A stretch of DNA of 64,000 nt from Monomorium pharaonis (Eukaryota; Arthropoda; Insecta; Hymenoptera; Formicidae): assembly GCF_013373865.1 (NCBI RefSeq), contig NC_050473.1:17213597-17277596 (forward strand), written 5' to 3'. Under the pieces are notes generated by a model, which saw only the letters and a list, made by a program, of their open reading frames with translations, ran no database searches and was not told the DNA's origin. Numbering within the stretch: position 1 is the stretch's first letter; the number at the start of each line of letters is the position of its first letter. This document shows positions 38,060-50,246 of this stretch, piece by piece. Position numbers and translations under genes: made by a program.

Positions 38060-39129
38060 ATGGTGAGTACGACAAATTTAAATGATGAATTTTTGACCGG
38101 TATGTCTGAAAGGAAGATTGACTATATTTTTTTCTTTTTTCTTTCTCATAAAAAAAGCCTGCCGCACCTAGCGCTACTTCTGTGGGATCCGTTGGACGGT
38201 CACCCAGCAAGGCCATAGCAGCAAGAACAGGTGGTAGTGGCACTGTCAGACAGAGGAAAACCACTGTAACCTCCTCTGCTAGGAACAGGAATACTGGCAC
38301 GAGTTCCGGTGGCATGTGGAGGTTTTATACCGATGATTCTCCCGGCATCAAAGTGTAAGTGAAAATCAACTTAAGATTGCATGTTCCATATGTGAGTCGA
38401 GTGTAACGTGGAGAGATATAGTATATTCCAAATTATTATGAAGTACTTTTGCATTTGTTACAAAAAAAGCAATAAATGGTTGAAATGCAGGAAATAATTT
38501 AATTTTTGATAATTTTGATTGATATTTATTGATAATTTAACAAAAGAAATTAAAAATTTTAAACTCAAATATTAGCTGAAGAATAATGTGTAATGGCTAT
38601 TAATTAAAACAGTTGTTGGTGCTAATAAAATATATCTATTAAGGTAAAATTATAAAAATGTGACTTTGAATCAGTCGATATCTTTAATAACTATTACAAA
38701 TTCAATTTATTTTCTTTAAAGGGCCTACAATTTAAAATTTGACAAATGAAAAGAATTTATTTCTGGAGTGTTTGAATATAAGATCACAAATTGATCAAAT
38801 TTGTTATTATTTAATGCTGAAAATAGCTCAAAGACACAACAAACATTTTCTCTGCTTTTGTAATTTTACTTTAATACACGATATATTATTTTATTACACA
38901 CCAACAACTGCACTGATTCTATTGCCACCTCACATTACATTATTATTTAATTATTTAATTTTGTATTGCAATCAATTTGATGTTTTAATGAGATGTTTTA
39001 ATTCTAATAAATATACTGAAATTGTTTTGTAATTATTACAGAGGACCTGTGCCAGTGCTAGTTATGTCCCTTTTGTTCATTGCATCTGTATTCATGCTTC
39101 ATATCTGGGGCAAGTACACTAGAAACTAG
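38060..39129 (+). CDS. SEC61B: Protein transport protein Sec61 subunit beta
   Basis: Exons 38060-38062 (the ATG alone), 38158-38354 and 39042-39129; 96 codons with stop, the normal size for Sec61 beta. The protein has a flexible Ser/Thr/Arg-rich cytosolic N-terminus (PAPSATSVGSVGRSPSKAIAAR, RQRKTTVTSS). This is followed by GGMWRFYTDDSPGIKVGP and one C-terminal membrane anchor (VLVMSLLFIASVFMLHIWGKY), a tail-anchored topology. It is the small subunit of the heterotrimeric ER translocon. The start codon is its own coding exon, ending in ATG followed directly by GTGAGT; joined to CCTGCCGCA it gives MPA, as in the family. Confidence 0.96.
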
Positions 39130-39616
39130 ATTTAAGTGCAAAATATTGAGATCCTGGCTCATGAAAAGCAACGAGCGACGCAAGTGCAAATTGCAGCATT
39201 GTGCAATTATAAATTGGCACTTCTCTCATGGGTTAACACATGGTTATTAATATGTATATTATTCATGATATATCATTACACATAATTACACATTACGAAC
39301 ATACGTTATGATACTATGGATCACATTTCTTTTATACTGTGATCATGATCGAAATATATTCATACTGATATACAAAAAATTAAAGGACCATTTTTTAACA
39401 AGTTTATCCATTACGTGCATTGTGAGAAAAGCGAGAGAAAGATTATTTAGTTTGCATTGTTTTGTAATGTTAAGAGTATGTAATATTGAAGTAAATATAA
39501 TTTATTTTTACCTTAATTTGATATTGAACAAATCAATTTATTGTATCCTTTACTATCGTAACCTTCGACTCTTCATGTTTCATAATATTGAGATACATAA
39601 AGTATATTGGAGTAAA

Positions 39617-39695
39617 CATCGGTGGGATCGAACTTGGGATCCTCCGAGACTACGAGTAAATCGTTTTTATGTAAAACTATGTGCTACCTCACAAG
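39617..39695 (-). repeat. Degenerate tRNA-derived (SINE-like) fragment
   Basis: Read on the minus strand it has TGAGGTAGCAC (A-box-like), ACTCGTAGTCTCGGAGG and AGTTCGATCCC (B-box-like), in the order and spacing of a tRNA or tRNA-derived SINE head. It does not fold into a proper cloverleaf and is not called a functional tRNA. Confidence 0.45.
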
Positions 39696-41379
39696 TCAAC
39701 TTATTTATATTTTTGTATTTGTCTTTTTTTACGCACGCGCGAAAACACTCGATTTCAACCGAAAGGCATAACGTACACTTTTTCATTTAAAGAATAAGTA
39801 AATTAATTTTATAATTAAAACAATTAACATTAATAATTAGGTTTAGATTAATTTAAGTTTTTGAAGAGATAAATACTATTGTATTTAATTAATTTGAAAA
39901 TATTTCAATTTTATTATTAATTTAAAAATAGTGACAAATGACAATACTTCTTTCATTGGATTCTTTTAAAATTTAGAATTTTTGTTCTTAGCTTAGTTCT
40001 TTATATTTTTTTTGTTATTTAATGTACTTCTATTTGTGCATATATTTAATTGAAAAATTATCTATTTGAAATGTTCACGTAGATATTTGCTTGAATGTGT
40101 TATTTATATAAACGTGATATAAATTTTTCACATTGAGATTTATAAATTAGAATTTAATACTTAATGCTCATGATAAATTTTTGTTTAATTGATTAAATTA
40201 AGATTTTACTAACTTAAAGATAAAAAATCATCTTTTAATTATAAAGAGTTTAGTAGTCAAGTATTGTATCATCATAATCATTAAATAAAAGACCAATATT
40301 TTAAAAATAAAAATTGTATTTTTTTTATTATTACTACACATATTGTAAGTCAATTTTATATTTAGTAAACTAACATTTTATACGTAAAAGAATGATACAT
40401 TCTATTATTCACTATTATTCACAATAATGTTGCATGGATGAAATGAAAAAAGCACAATACTCTATTAATAATTCATAATATGTAGCAACGTGAATTTTAA
40501 ATGTTATTGTATCATATTTGATATAATTTCTTATTGAAATTTTTTATTTACGAAAACTTGGTTTATTTTATTCGAAACTTATTATTTTTGTATCAGTGTT
40601 TTTGCGTTCGCGATTTAGCAAGGATTTCTGCATCATATTTCCCAAGCGTTTTCAGCGAGGCGCCGGCGCATCCAATATTGATTCCTGGCTCGATAAACCA
40701 AATTACATTGCAACACTTTTGAATTGAAAAAAAAGAGAAAAGATAAGCACATTTTAATATAATTACAATGAAAATAAGTTCCTCTTAAAATTCATATACA
40801 AAATGTGTATCGTCGAAACGGTTTGGCACGGAAATTGAGAACAAAACAAGACAGGATATAGAGAGAAGATACAGAGAGAGATAAAAGTGATGAAGGGAAA
40901 ATAATAGCAATTTATAATTAAATAAAGATGAATAAAAAGAAAAATTAGTATAAAAAAATGGAATAATTGTGAAGAGAATCTGTAGAAGGCGTGAGAAAAG
41001 AAACAGTGCAAATTAAAGAGGTGTAAAAAAAATATCGCGACAACGAGCGAAGGTGAAGAGGTGCTGAAGGGGGTGGCTAAGAGAAAAAAGGTAGACAGTA
41101 GAACCCTTTCAAGGGCATTCCTCGACGCGTTCTAATCTTTCTAATTCACATCCATAAATCGAGAAGAGTAATCATCATTTAAAGATCCTACGCGCGAGAG
41201 ATTTACAACACAAATAATTATTTTAAAAAGTTATATCTATGAAAAATACACGTGCGCGCATAGAATTTAATTCGTTTCATCAATCAATCGTTGCTGTCTT
41301 TTAATCAATCAAAAGACATAATTCCTTCCGGCTGAAAAATCGGGTACGCGAAGGGAATGCCCGGAGAAAGCGGATGTTC

Positions 41380-41910
41380 GCCTTGGTTGTTCGCGTAGGT
41401 GTCCCTGAAAATGAAGCACCGGGGAAGTTCATCGTGGCCCCCTCCTCTCTCTCTCTCGGCGGAGAGGTGCTCCGAAGGCGTGCGCGTTGGCAGGCGCCAG
41501 GAAGGAACGCGCATCGCGCTCGGTGCGCGAGAAAGGGGTGCGGGGACGATGCGTCTCTCCGCCGCGGAGGCGATTCTCGTCCGCTCCGGCCATCCGGAGC
41601 GGGGGCGGTGGCGAGGGGGATGGCTGGGGGTAGGGGACGGACGCGCGCATCTCTCGCTCCTCCGCTCCTCCGCGTCGATGAGGCAACGCGAGGAGGGCTC
41701 GCTCGCGCGCGCGAACGAGCATCGCCGAACCGAACCCGCGGCGGACTCGCACACGTGATACCGTCCCGTGCAGCGGGAGCGCGCGCCTCGTTTTTAGCCG
41801 CGACGACATTGGACTTCCCTCTCGTCTGCCAAGCGAAGCGGCCTCGGGGCGGGAGGAGCGCGTCTACCGCTGGAAGAGCCACCGCGAGAGATGCGATTCA
41901 CCACGGCAGA
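41380..41910. promoter_or_regulatory. CpG island, candidate promoter of the DUF1295 gene
   Basis: A sharp rise in G+C and CpG over about 530 bases, followed by a long pyrimidine tract (about 41930-41999). It lies about 1.2 kb upstream of the acceptor at 43124-43125 that joins a leader exon to the coding exon. The role is inferred. Confidence 0.45.
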
Positions 41911-43171
41911 GGTAACTTCCTTGCGTTTCCTCCCCCCCCTCTCTCTCTCTCTCTCTTCCCCAGCTTTTCTTCTTTCTCTCTTTTTCTCTCTCTCCCTTTA
42001 AGTGCTCGTTACTCTTCAGCCACCTTTTCGGAAAAAATCCACGGCTCGAGACTCATGTTATCGTTCCGCGACCGTGACAGCGTTATATTTAAAGACGCGT
42101 TTGACGTCGCTTTGTTCAAACATCTCGCTCGATATCGAACGGAAACGTGCACGAAAATGCACGTTAGATTATTTCGTGGGCGAGGGAGATTGGTACCTCA
42201 CCTCGAAGGTATAATTCTCTAAATGTATGAGCCCGGAACGTTCTCAAATTATTCAAAATACTGCTGCCAAGAACACACGCTGCGCGTGGTGTTCCTTACG
42301 TCATGAATTTCTTATAGCGAATTTCCCTGGGAAATTGTCCGCCCCGTGTCACCCTCACATCCTCGGTTCGCGTCCGCGTTTCCCGCATTGCGGAAATCGT
42401 GATATAACTGCACGCGTCGACGTATACGTTTTGCGGTTTGTTTATCTGGAGCGTGTAACTTGTTAATTTGCCAAAAGACAGGATCCGGTATCGACCGTAT
42501 TCTCCCTCACTTCCCTCCAATACTGATTTTTTAGGGTGGCAAAAAATCACGGAATAATTACGAAGACGGCGCATAATTTATAATTTAAATAACAGCTGCT
42601 TTTTTCTCTTTTTTCTGCCTCAGTTTTTATGCATCTCGGATTAAATTAATCTCAGTTCCAAGCTAAACTTATAGTAACGAAGGCAATTAAGTTAATTTTT
42701 CATTGACCTTGAAAGATCTAATTATCTGTCGACCGTTACGCGTGCTTGAAGATTACAAACTTTGCAAATTTTCTCTCCTGTTAATAATTGAGTACCGTTA
42801 TAAAAACTGTAACTCCATATTTTATTAATTTTTTTTCCCCGTCATCACCAAACAAATATTTCTTGATTTTGAGAAAACGACAGCTGCGGATGCAGAATAG
42901 AAATTATAATATATATTAAAATAGTTTAAATTTAATAAAAAGTTTACGTTAATTGTAAGAAATATATTTTTCGTTATAAGCGTCAGCATTTCACTTGGCT
43001 TGTTTTGCCCTTTTATTGCACGATTTAATTTTAAATTGCTGAATCTCCATTGATACTTATTGCCTAATAAGAGAGTTTATTTAATCAGAGGACGATTGAT
43101 ACGTTAACGGGAATATACATTTCAGAATCCGAGGTAATTTGTCCGAAGACGATTGACGCATCGTCGAGGAC

Positions 43172-46069
43172 ATGGCGGTCGACATTTTAGACGAGGATCA
43201 TCTCGCCGTGAGCGCGATCGTGACAGTCGGTATGCAGCTGATCTTCTTCACGATCGCGGCCACCTTCCAGCTGGACAAGCTGACGGACTTCGCCGGCGGC
43301 ACCAACTTCATCATCCTCGCTCTTCTCACTTTCTTTCTCGGTCAAGTGGGCAAGGTACTCCTCCTCCCGCGCACACGTAGGATTGTTCGACGTATAAAAT
43401 CTGCATATTGAAATGTATGGGATACGAACGTGAAAAAAAATGCGCGAGGAGAGACTCGGGAATTATGATGAACGAGCTCTTGTGAGGAACTCGACACGTT
43501 AAACATGCGAGATGCATTGCTCAAGTTCAATCGGGGAAAAAATCAAGATAAATTTAAAGACCGAAAGTTTTAATAGATTCGAAGAAAGATAGAAAGATCA
43601 CAAAACAGATATTGTCTTTATTACTATTATTAATGCTATTATTATTTGTCCTGGTGAACATTTTAAGAAAATTCTACATCTTTTCTAGATTTCTTCTGTC
43701 CAAAAATTTCTAAGACTTCTTAATTCTATAATTTCTAATAAAATCTTAAAAAAACCTTAAGAAGTTTAAAGTATTTTTTTAGAAATTATATAGGATGCGA
43801 AATCTTAAAAATCTTATGATTTCAGAATTTACATATATGGAAAATTCTAAGAAAAAAAGATATTTTCTCATAGTTCTCATTTTTAATTTTTATAAAATAT
43901 TCTAATTCTCATAAAAATTATGAGAGGAATCTTCACCGGGATAAATTTAATATATCAACATGATTTTAATTTTTATTGTAATATAAATAATCTTCGAATA
44001 ATAATCGCCGTCTGTGATACTCGTCGATCAAATTCTTAAATCATTCTAGATTAATTTTCTCTCTTCGAAGTTTGAATGCGTCTTGAAATTTACGTAGTAT
44101 ATTGCCACTGCAACACTTTATCGACAGTTTTATCCTCAATGAAGCTGATACTATTAATAAAATAGCAAGATATATTTAATACCTATTAACGGATGACCTG
44201 TGCCTGTGTTTATAAACCTTTTTTACACGACGCTCGTTTTATCTTGGTCGTTACAGACATCGCAAAATACGGTGTAATAACACCGCGTATCTAACTCTCT
44301 CTTCCCCTCCGTATAGACGTACGACAGCCGGCAGGTCATGGTGACCATATTCGTGTGTCTATGGGGCGTCCGACTCTCAGGATACCTCCTGTACAGAATC
44401 GTCAAGATAGGCCGCGACAAGAGATTCGACGACCGTCGCAGCAACGTGATCCGCTTCGCCGTGTTCTGGACATTCCAGGTGAAGTAGGAAGATCACCCTC
44501 GCCTCTCATTCCTCCCCGCAAAAACCGAGAAAAAAATTTCGAGGAGTAATAATCGGATTATCCTATCGATAAGTTTCCGGATATTTTATCGTGATCGTAC
44601 TTTTACTCGACTTATCCATTTACAACTTTTTTGATAGGATAATGCGATTGCTCTCTGAATATTTTCCTCAATATGATATCGAAAGATAATTGAAGGCACT
44701 GATGATTCGCAGGCCGTGTGGGTGTATGTCGTTAGCCTGCCTGTGATAATAATCAATTCTCCACGTCACAAAATACCGCCCGCGCCGAAGACGATGACGA
44801 CGCTCGATAGCGCCGGCACGGGCCTCTTCCTCATCGGCCTGCTGGCCGAGACCTATGCCGATCTGCAAAAGTTCGCCTTCAAGCAGGACCCGATTAACAA
44901 TGGGAAATGGTGTAATGACGGTGAGATCGGATATTCCGATTATACGTACATATACTTTTAAATTTTGTTAAATTTTTTTATGCTGAAATAAAATTTTAAT
45001 AAGAGCATTGTATATAATTTCATTAATAAAATAAGTTGTAAAGATGTACAATTTGATTTTCATATATATCAAAAATGTATAAAATAAGTTTTATATATTG
45101 CTTTTTATTTAATCAAAAGTAGTTGCTATGAAATAAAGCCCTGGAGAAAAAGCAATTATATTTATTTTTAAATTTGTAGTAAAAAAAGTAAGTAAAAGTG
45201 GCAAGAAAAAAATATAAAAAATAAGAAACTGAAAGATGCAATGTGAGTGCATTAAAAGAAACGCGTTCATGTTTTTGTACATTCACAAACGGTTTAGTAA
45301 GGCCGTGGAAGTACACGAGGCTTCACGAGGTATAACTATACATCGGAGATGCGCTATTTCCTTGACATCGTCGATAAAATAGAACGGAAGTTTTGTTTGG
45401 ATTAATATACGACTATACACGAATTGTATCGCTTCCAACCCTGACCTAGAAAGGTTTGCCAGGAGATCCGATACTCTCTATTACGTTTTACTTATTGTCT
45501 GACTGCTTTAATTAATTTGATATTTCTTTTCATTGAAGATAATTATCGTTTACGTTAACATTTTTAGGACTTTGGAGGCTCTCCCGGCATCCAAATTATT
45601 TCGGCGAGATCGTTGTCTGGTGGGGAATATTCATAATATCCTTGAATGTCATCGAAGGAGCGGAATGGGTCGCTATCGCATCTCCGATTTTCACGACGCT
45701 TATTATCTTATTCCTATCGGGGATGCCGCTACTGGAAAAGGCGTCGGACGAGAGATACCGGGAGTAAGTATCGTAGAAGCGCACCGAGAATTTTCGCGAG
45801 CCTAAAAAAAAAAAAAAATATTTATCAGCAAAAAGACAGTTGTATTCAGCCAACCATTTTCTGCACACGTTTTCAGTAACGCGGAATATCGCTACTACAA
45901 GCAATCCACGTCGCCGCTGATACCGATACCGCCGGCTATTTACGTCGAGGTACCGCATTTCCTCAAGTTCATCCTCTGCTGCGAATTTCCCCTGTACGAC
46001 TCCTTGGACGTAAAGCCGAGGGCGGCCGTCACCGAGTCAACGTCCATTAGCCTCGCTGCGTCCACGTAG
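43172..46069 (+). CDS. Multi-pass membrane protein, DUF1295 / steroid 5-alpha-reductase-like family
   Basis: Exons 43172-43354, 44317-44478, 44713-44920, 45568-45763 and 45877-46069; 314 codons with stop. At least six hydrophobic segments are visible (for example LAVSAIVTVGMQLIFFTIAA, FIILALLTFFLG, VMVTIFVCLWGVRLSGYLL, VYVVSLPVIIIN, GTGLFLIGLLAETY, VVWWGIFIISLNVI). Exon 4 opens with GLWRLSRHPNYFGE. The RHPNYFGE-type motif is shared by DUF1295, sterol reductases and isoprenylcysteine methyltransferase, where it lies in the cofactor-binding C-terminal fold. The family suggests a reductase in an internal membrane, but substrate and reaction are unknown. The first ATG follows the acceptor at 43124-43125. 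A candidate poly(A) signal AATAAA lies at 46831-46836. Intron 1 holds an inverted-repeat element. Confidence 0.88.
43644..43946. mobile_element. Candidate inverted-repeat element in intron 1
   Basis: The ends ATTTGTCCTGGTGAACATT (43644) and, inverted, ATTTATCCCGGTGAAGATT (43946) match over 19 bp with four mismatches. The 303-bp interior is AT-rich with no ORF. The TIR is short, so it could be chance. Confidence 0.45.
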
Positions 46070-48078
46070 CTGTAGCCACACGTCGGACGACCGAATTCAG
46101 AGTCCGGCGTGCAATCAACAGCAACAGCTACGACCAGTACAGCGTTCTGAGTGCTACTTTATCTCTCTCCGTGGCATCGAGAATCCCGTCTATCCGCTGA
46201 TAGAACTGTAAATTCGACAGACCGAATCGCAATTCTCAGATGGATTCTTTTAAACACGATATCGACATCTTGAGTCATACGAAACATTGTGCTTGGTCGA
46301 AAACAAAATTTGGTATATGAGAACCAAAAAGATTCCTCTTCAAGATGGAAAAGCTTATAAGACAAAGTATTATTATTTTTGTAATTAAAAGAGGTCTTGC
46401 CGACGTTAGGCGTAAAACGGTACCGGCGACTTTTCGTACAGAATCAAATGATGAGACGAAAACAAAGAAAAATTATTTTTGTAGCGATGTTATATGGGTA
46501 CCAATGTAAAAGTAGCTTATCGACCAATTCGAGCATCGTTCCTGTATGTAAAGTTGACGGTAGCGATTTGATTAGCGGCTTTATTTATGTACGCGTACTT
46601 GAACTCTTATTTTAATAACTCATATATTAAAAACTAAGCTCTTATTTTAGATACAAGAAAAGAGATTGAAGATAATATAATTTGTATGTTCTAAATCTAA
46701 ATAATATTCAGGCTTAAAGAAAATATCTCTTGACAAACGTTACTGTATTCAATTAGTCAACCGCTACCAGTACTTTAAATTGCATGAATGAATAATATTA
46801 TAATTCTTACAAGTGAATAGTTCTTGTGGAAATAAATTAGACAGCTATTTCGTCGCATTCTCGTTATCAACTAATAAAAAAATGTGTCTTAAATATCACA
46901 AAAACAAAATTTAAAACGAGATCTTAATGTAATAATACAATAAAACGATGTAGTCCATTTTTGAGAAACTATATAATAATTTATAAAACTAGTAAAATTT
47001 ATGAAATTAATGATCCGTAGTGGTTGGCGATTGATAATCGCCGTTACGGTTCGTGAAAAGTAAAATAATTGACAGAAACGCACGTGGAGCTCGAAGAGAA
47101 ACGGAAGCATGTGTATCTCAATTCTCGTAACTCGACAGCGAATAAGCAATACTTATCGCCAGAGATGTCAGGTCGAACGTAATAAAACAGTCACGTTTAC
47201 ATTTCACTTCGCCTATCACGATCGCTATCCATTCCGTTAGTACATCGTATAGGTGCTTACGAAGAAAATTTAGATGCAATACGAACGTCTGGTACGTCCA
47301 ACGTATCCCGATTCTAGTCTTGAGGTTTTCGATCGAGTTATTCGGTTATAGCAATATTGAACATATCTCTGTTCCGAATGAAATTTCCATAAAATACAAA
47401 AAACGAATTCTGAAGAAATCTAAAAAACATACATAGTAGAAAATGGAAATCACACGCGCGCATTAACCGAATTTTTGGTGGATAAATGATTCAAATGTTA
47501 CTTCTCAATATTTCACTGTTACGTATGTCTTCAAAATTTAGATAATAAATAATTATTAATCCCAATTTGGAATTATTGACTGACCTGCCCTTTCCTTTCA
47601 AATATATTATATGATCCGATCGCATTACATGTTACTTCTTCTCAATATTACATATTATAACGTTTCTTATAAATACCGTTTGAACAAAAGATTTGGACAG
47701 CAGATTGCAATGAACACCGACAGATAACGTAAAGTTCGCTTTATATTTATAAACACATTTTATTTGTTCGTATGTATATCGTTAATAAATGGTGATATAA
47801 TAATGACAATGAAATGTATAGCGCCGAGCATAAAACGAGCAGTCATATTATAATAATTATTAATATTCCTCTTATAATAATCTTACTGTATTGAGTGGGC
47901 CTACCTACTGTGCTTGCACAACGTTATGGTCTCTCTTGTCCAAATGATTCTTCCATTCTCTAATTTATATTATTTACTCGCACGTAATATGTAACCACAG
48001 GTGAAACCATATGCGCCGTCCTAAGTATAAACAGCATCATCCACTAATCTTTTTTTTCCATTTTTCCTTTACGTGATC

Positions 48079-48109
<31 letters not shown>

Positions 48110-48918
48110 ATCGTTATCAATAATATAGTAAGCTACTTAAATGTAATATATCTCGTGTCTTCTTGTGGAATATGTCCAGCTGCCGTAGAAAAACTACGCA
48201 GCTGTTACGCAGTTCGTAGAAAAAACTTCAATTCCCGTTATACATCAAATTGTCGATTTTCGATGCGTGAAAGACACTTTGTATTACGCAAGGTAAATTT
48301 TTTTCTTAACACGTCCGAAAAATCGTATCAATAAAATACGTGGGCAGCACAGCGTTTTGAGTACCAAGAGAAAAGAGATCAAAACATAATCTGTGCCTCT
48401 TCGCTAAAAGAAAGTAAAAAGAAAAATAAACAAGAGCTTGGAGAGAGCAAGGAATGGGTGGATAAGGGGACGAAATATTACGACTCTGCTATACACGAAT
48501 GGCATCTTCCTCGCGTATCTAAGTCCGACTGCATTCGCGCGCGTCTACGTAATACATATATATAATATATATATACTATAATATACAAATAATAGATAAT
48601 ATGTGCCGTCCATCGCTTATCGCGGGTTCCTTACCCATTCGTCTAAAAAGTGATCAGAAACGACTGCAAAAGTATCGCATAGTCCGTACAAAAGATATAG
48701 GAATGAGCTTCGTCATTAAAATAAAAATTTGATTGCACGCGCTTGGAGATGATGCTGAAATGCAAACGGAATTTGCGGCCAGGCGGAAGAACGGATCGAA
48801 CTACTTTTCCGTACGGCCTATCCAATTCGATTTGCATTCTACATTAGGCTGTCTGAGGACGTCCGTTGCTAGCTGGTCAATTGGCGTGACTCGACTCTCG
48901 ATTCGATTGTTGAAAGAA

Positions 48919-48964
48919 CGCGCGAGAGAAAGAGAGAGAAAGAGAGAGAGAAAAAGAGAGAGAA
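48919..48964. repeat. (GA)n-rich purine tract
   Basis: About 46 bases of GAGAGA/GAAAGA. Confidence 0.9.
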
Positions 48965-50159
48965 GTAATTCAGTCAATCGATGATCTAACACTTGTTTTC
49001 ACATGTGGACATCGGATTCCCTTCCTCCTATCATTATTACAGTTAGTATTAATATTATTATTGTTGTCACATTCTTATTAATATTATCGTTACTTTAATA
49101 TTAACGTTAGCATTAATGTTACTGTAATGATGAAAAAATCTCGGATCGCGTCGATGAACCGGCTACAGGACGCAACGGTGCTTCCTCAGATGGTTTTAAA
49201 ATAGACAATTTCTCTCAATGATACGTCGTAAAAAATCTCTCGTCATACAAAATCTTTTAGAAACCTCATTTAACACGATATATGAAGGTAAAAATAAAAC
49301 GCGCGATACACGTGTGAACGTATTAAAAAGAAAATTATAATATGAACTAAATTAAAGAAAAGATTGCGTTACGTTGCGCGCAGGACGCAAGGTAACTTAT
49401 GCACAGCAAGGATCATTAAGAGAAGCGAAGTAGGAGACGCTATTCGCCTTAGAAAGCGGAGAGATCGGTATGCATACCGACACTCGCGCGCCGCCCTACC
49501 CTCGCTTCTTCTTCTCTTCCTCTTCTCCCGTAACTACTTCTATCTTATAGCATAACGCTATATTGCATTTGGCCACTGTCGACAAAGACCCCAGCTGCGT
49601 CAGACTATTGCAGTTCGTATATTGCAATCCTACGTTTCTAATGACTTATGAGATAGCCCCGTTTTTTTCTTCCTTTGTCCTTAGCAGAGCAGAGAAAGGG
49701 CGTGTGGGTTAGAGAATAGTCATTCCGGTCGTGTGTGTTTCGAGTGTGTCAATGTGAAGTAACGTGTGATGCGCATTGAACGTATATAAACGAAGTATTA
49801 ACATTATACATGAGTCTATTAATATCTATACGTATAAGTAGAGAGCTCTAGTTCCAAACCTCATCTCTCTTTTTTGCTTTCTCTCTTACACGCACGCACA
49901 CATGTACACATTTTCCTTCTTTCTTTCTCTCCCTCTCTTTCGTTCTTTCTCTACCTCTTTCTTTCTCCCTTTCTCTTCCAACACACAATCTCTCACTTCC
50001 GGCAACTCCCTTCCATCGCCACCATTCTGTATGTGCTTTCTCTACATCATCCTCGTCCCCGTTCACATTCATGCAACCACGCACACGCATACACACGCAT
50101 ACACACGCATATACTTTTACCGACAACTATCCCTCTCTCTCTCTCTCTTCCTCTCTATC

Positions 50160-50165
50160 TTTATT
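50160..50165 (-). terminator. Candidate fax poly(A) signal
   Basis: TTTATT on the plus strand (AATAAA on the minus strand), about 82 bases past the fax stop codon. Confidence 0.4.
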
Positions 50166-50246
50166 CATTCGCCGATACACCTTCGCGACTCTTCGCTTTA
50201 AAATCCTTGAAACGACTTATTACTTCCCTTTACAACGAGAGACCGC

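Larger units (their letters stand above)
39130..43171. other. Intergenic SEC61B to DUF1295 gene
   Basis: AT-rich to about 41.0 kb with a degenerate tRNA-derived element at 39617-39695. A strongly GC/CpG-rich island follows at about 41380-41910, then a CT tract, then AT-rich DNA to the next gene. An acceptor at 43124-43125 marks a spliced leader of the DUF1295 gene, so the island may hold its promoter and first exon. Long open frames across the island on both strands are composition artefacts. Confidence 0.5.
46070..50246. other. Intergenic, convergent DUF1295-gene/fax 3' flanks
   Basis: About 4.2 kb with no convincing exon. It includes TA microsatellites near 48078-48110 and 48557-48575, a GA-rich tract at 48919-48964 and a long pyrimidine-rich tract at about 49860-50160 that merges into the fax 3' UTR. 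A 10-bp ACACACGCAT-type repeat lies near 50075-50112. Confidence 0.55.

Noticed and set aside
39308..39790. 160-codon plus-strand open frame downstream of SEC61B
   Set aside because: AT-rich composition product; its only distinctive stretch (HRWDRTWDPP) is the reverse-strand translation of a tRNA-derived fragment.
41374..42222. Long open frames (up to 282 codons) on both strands of the 41.4-42.2 kb island
   Set aside because: Rich in Arg/Ala/Ser from CpG composition, overlapping frames on both strands, no domain or codon pattern; typical of an open GC-rich promoter island.
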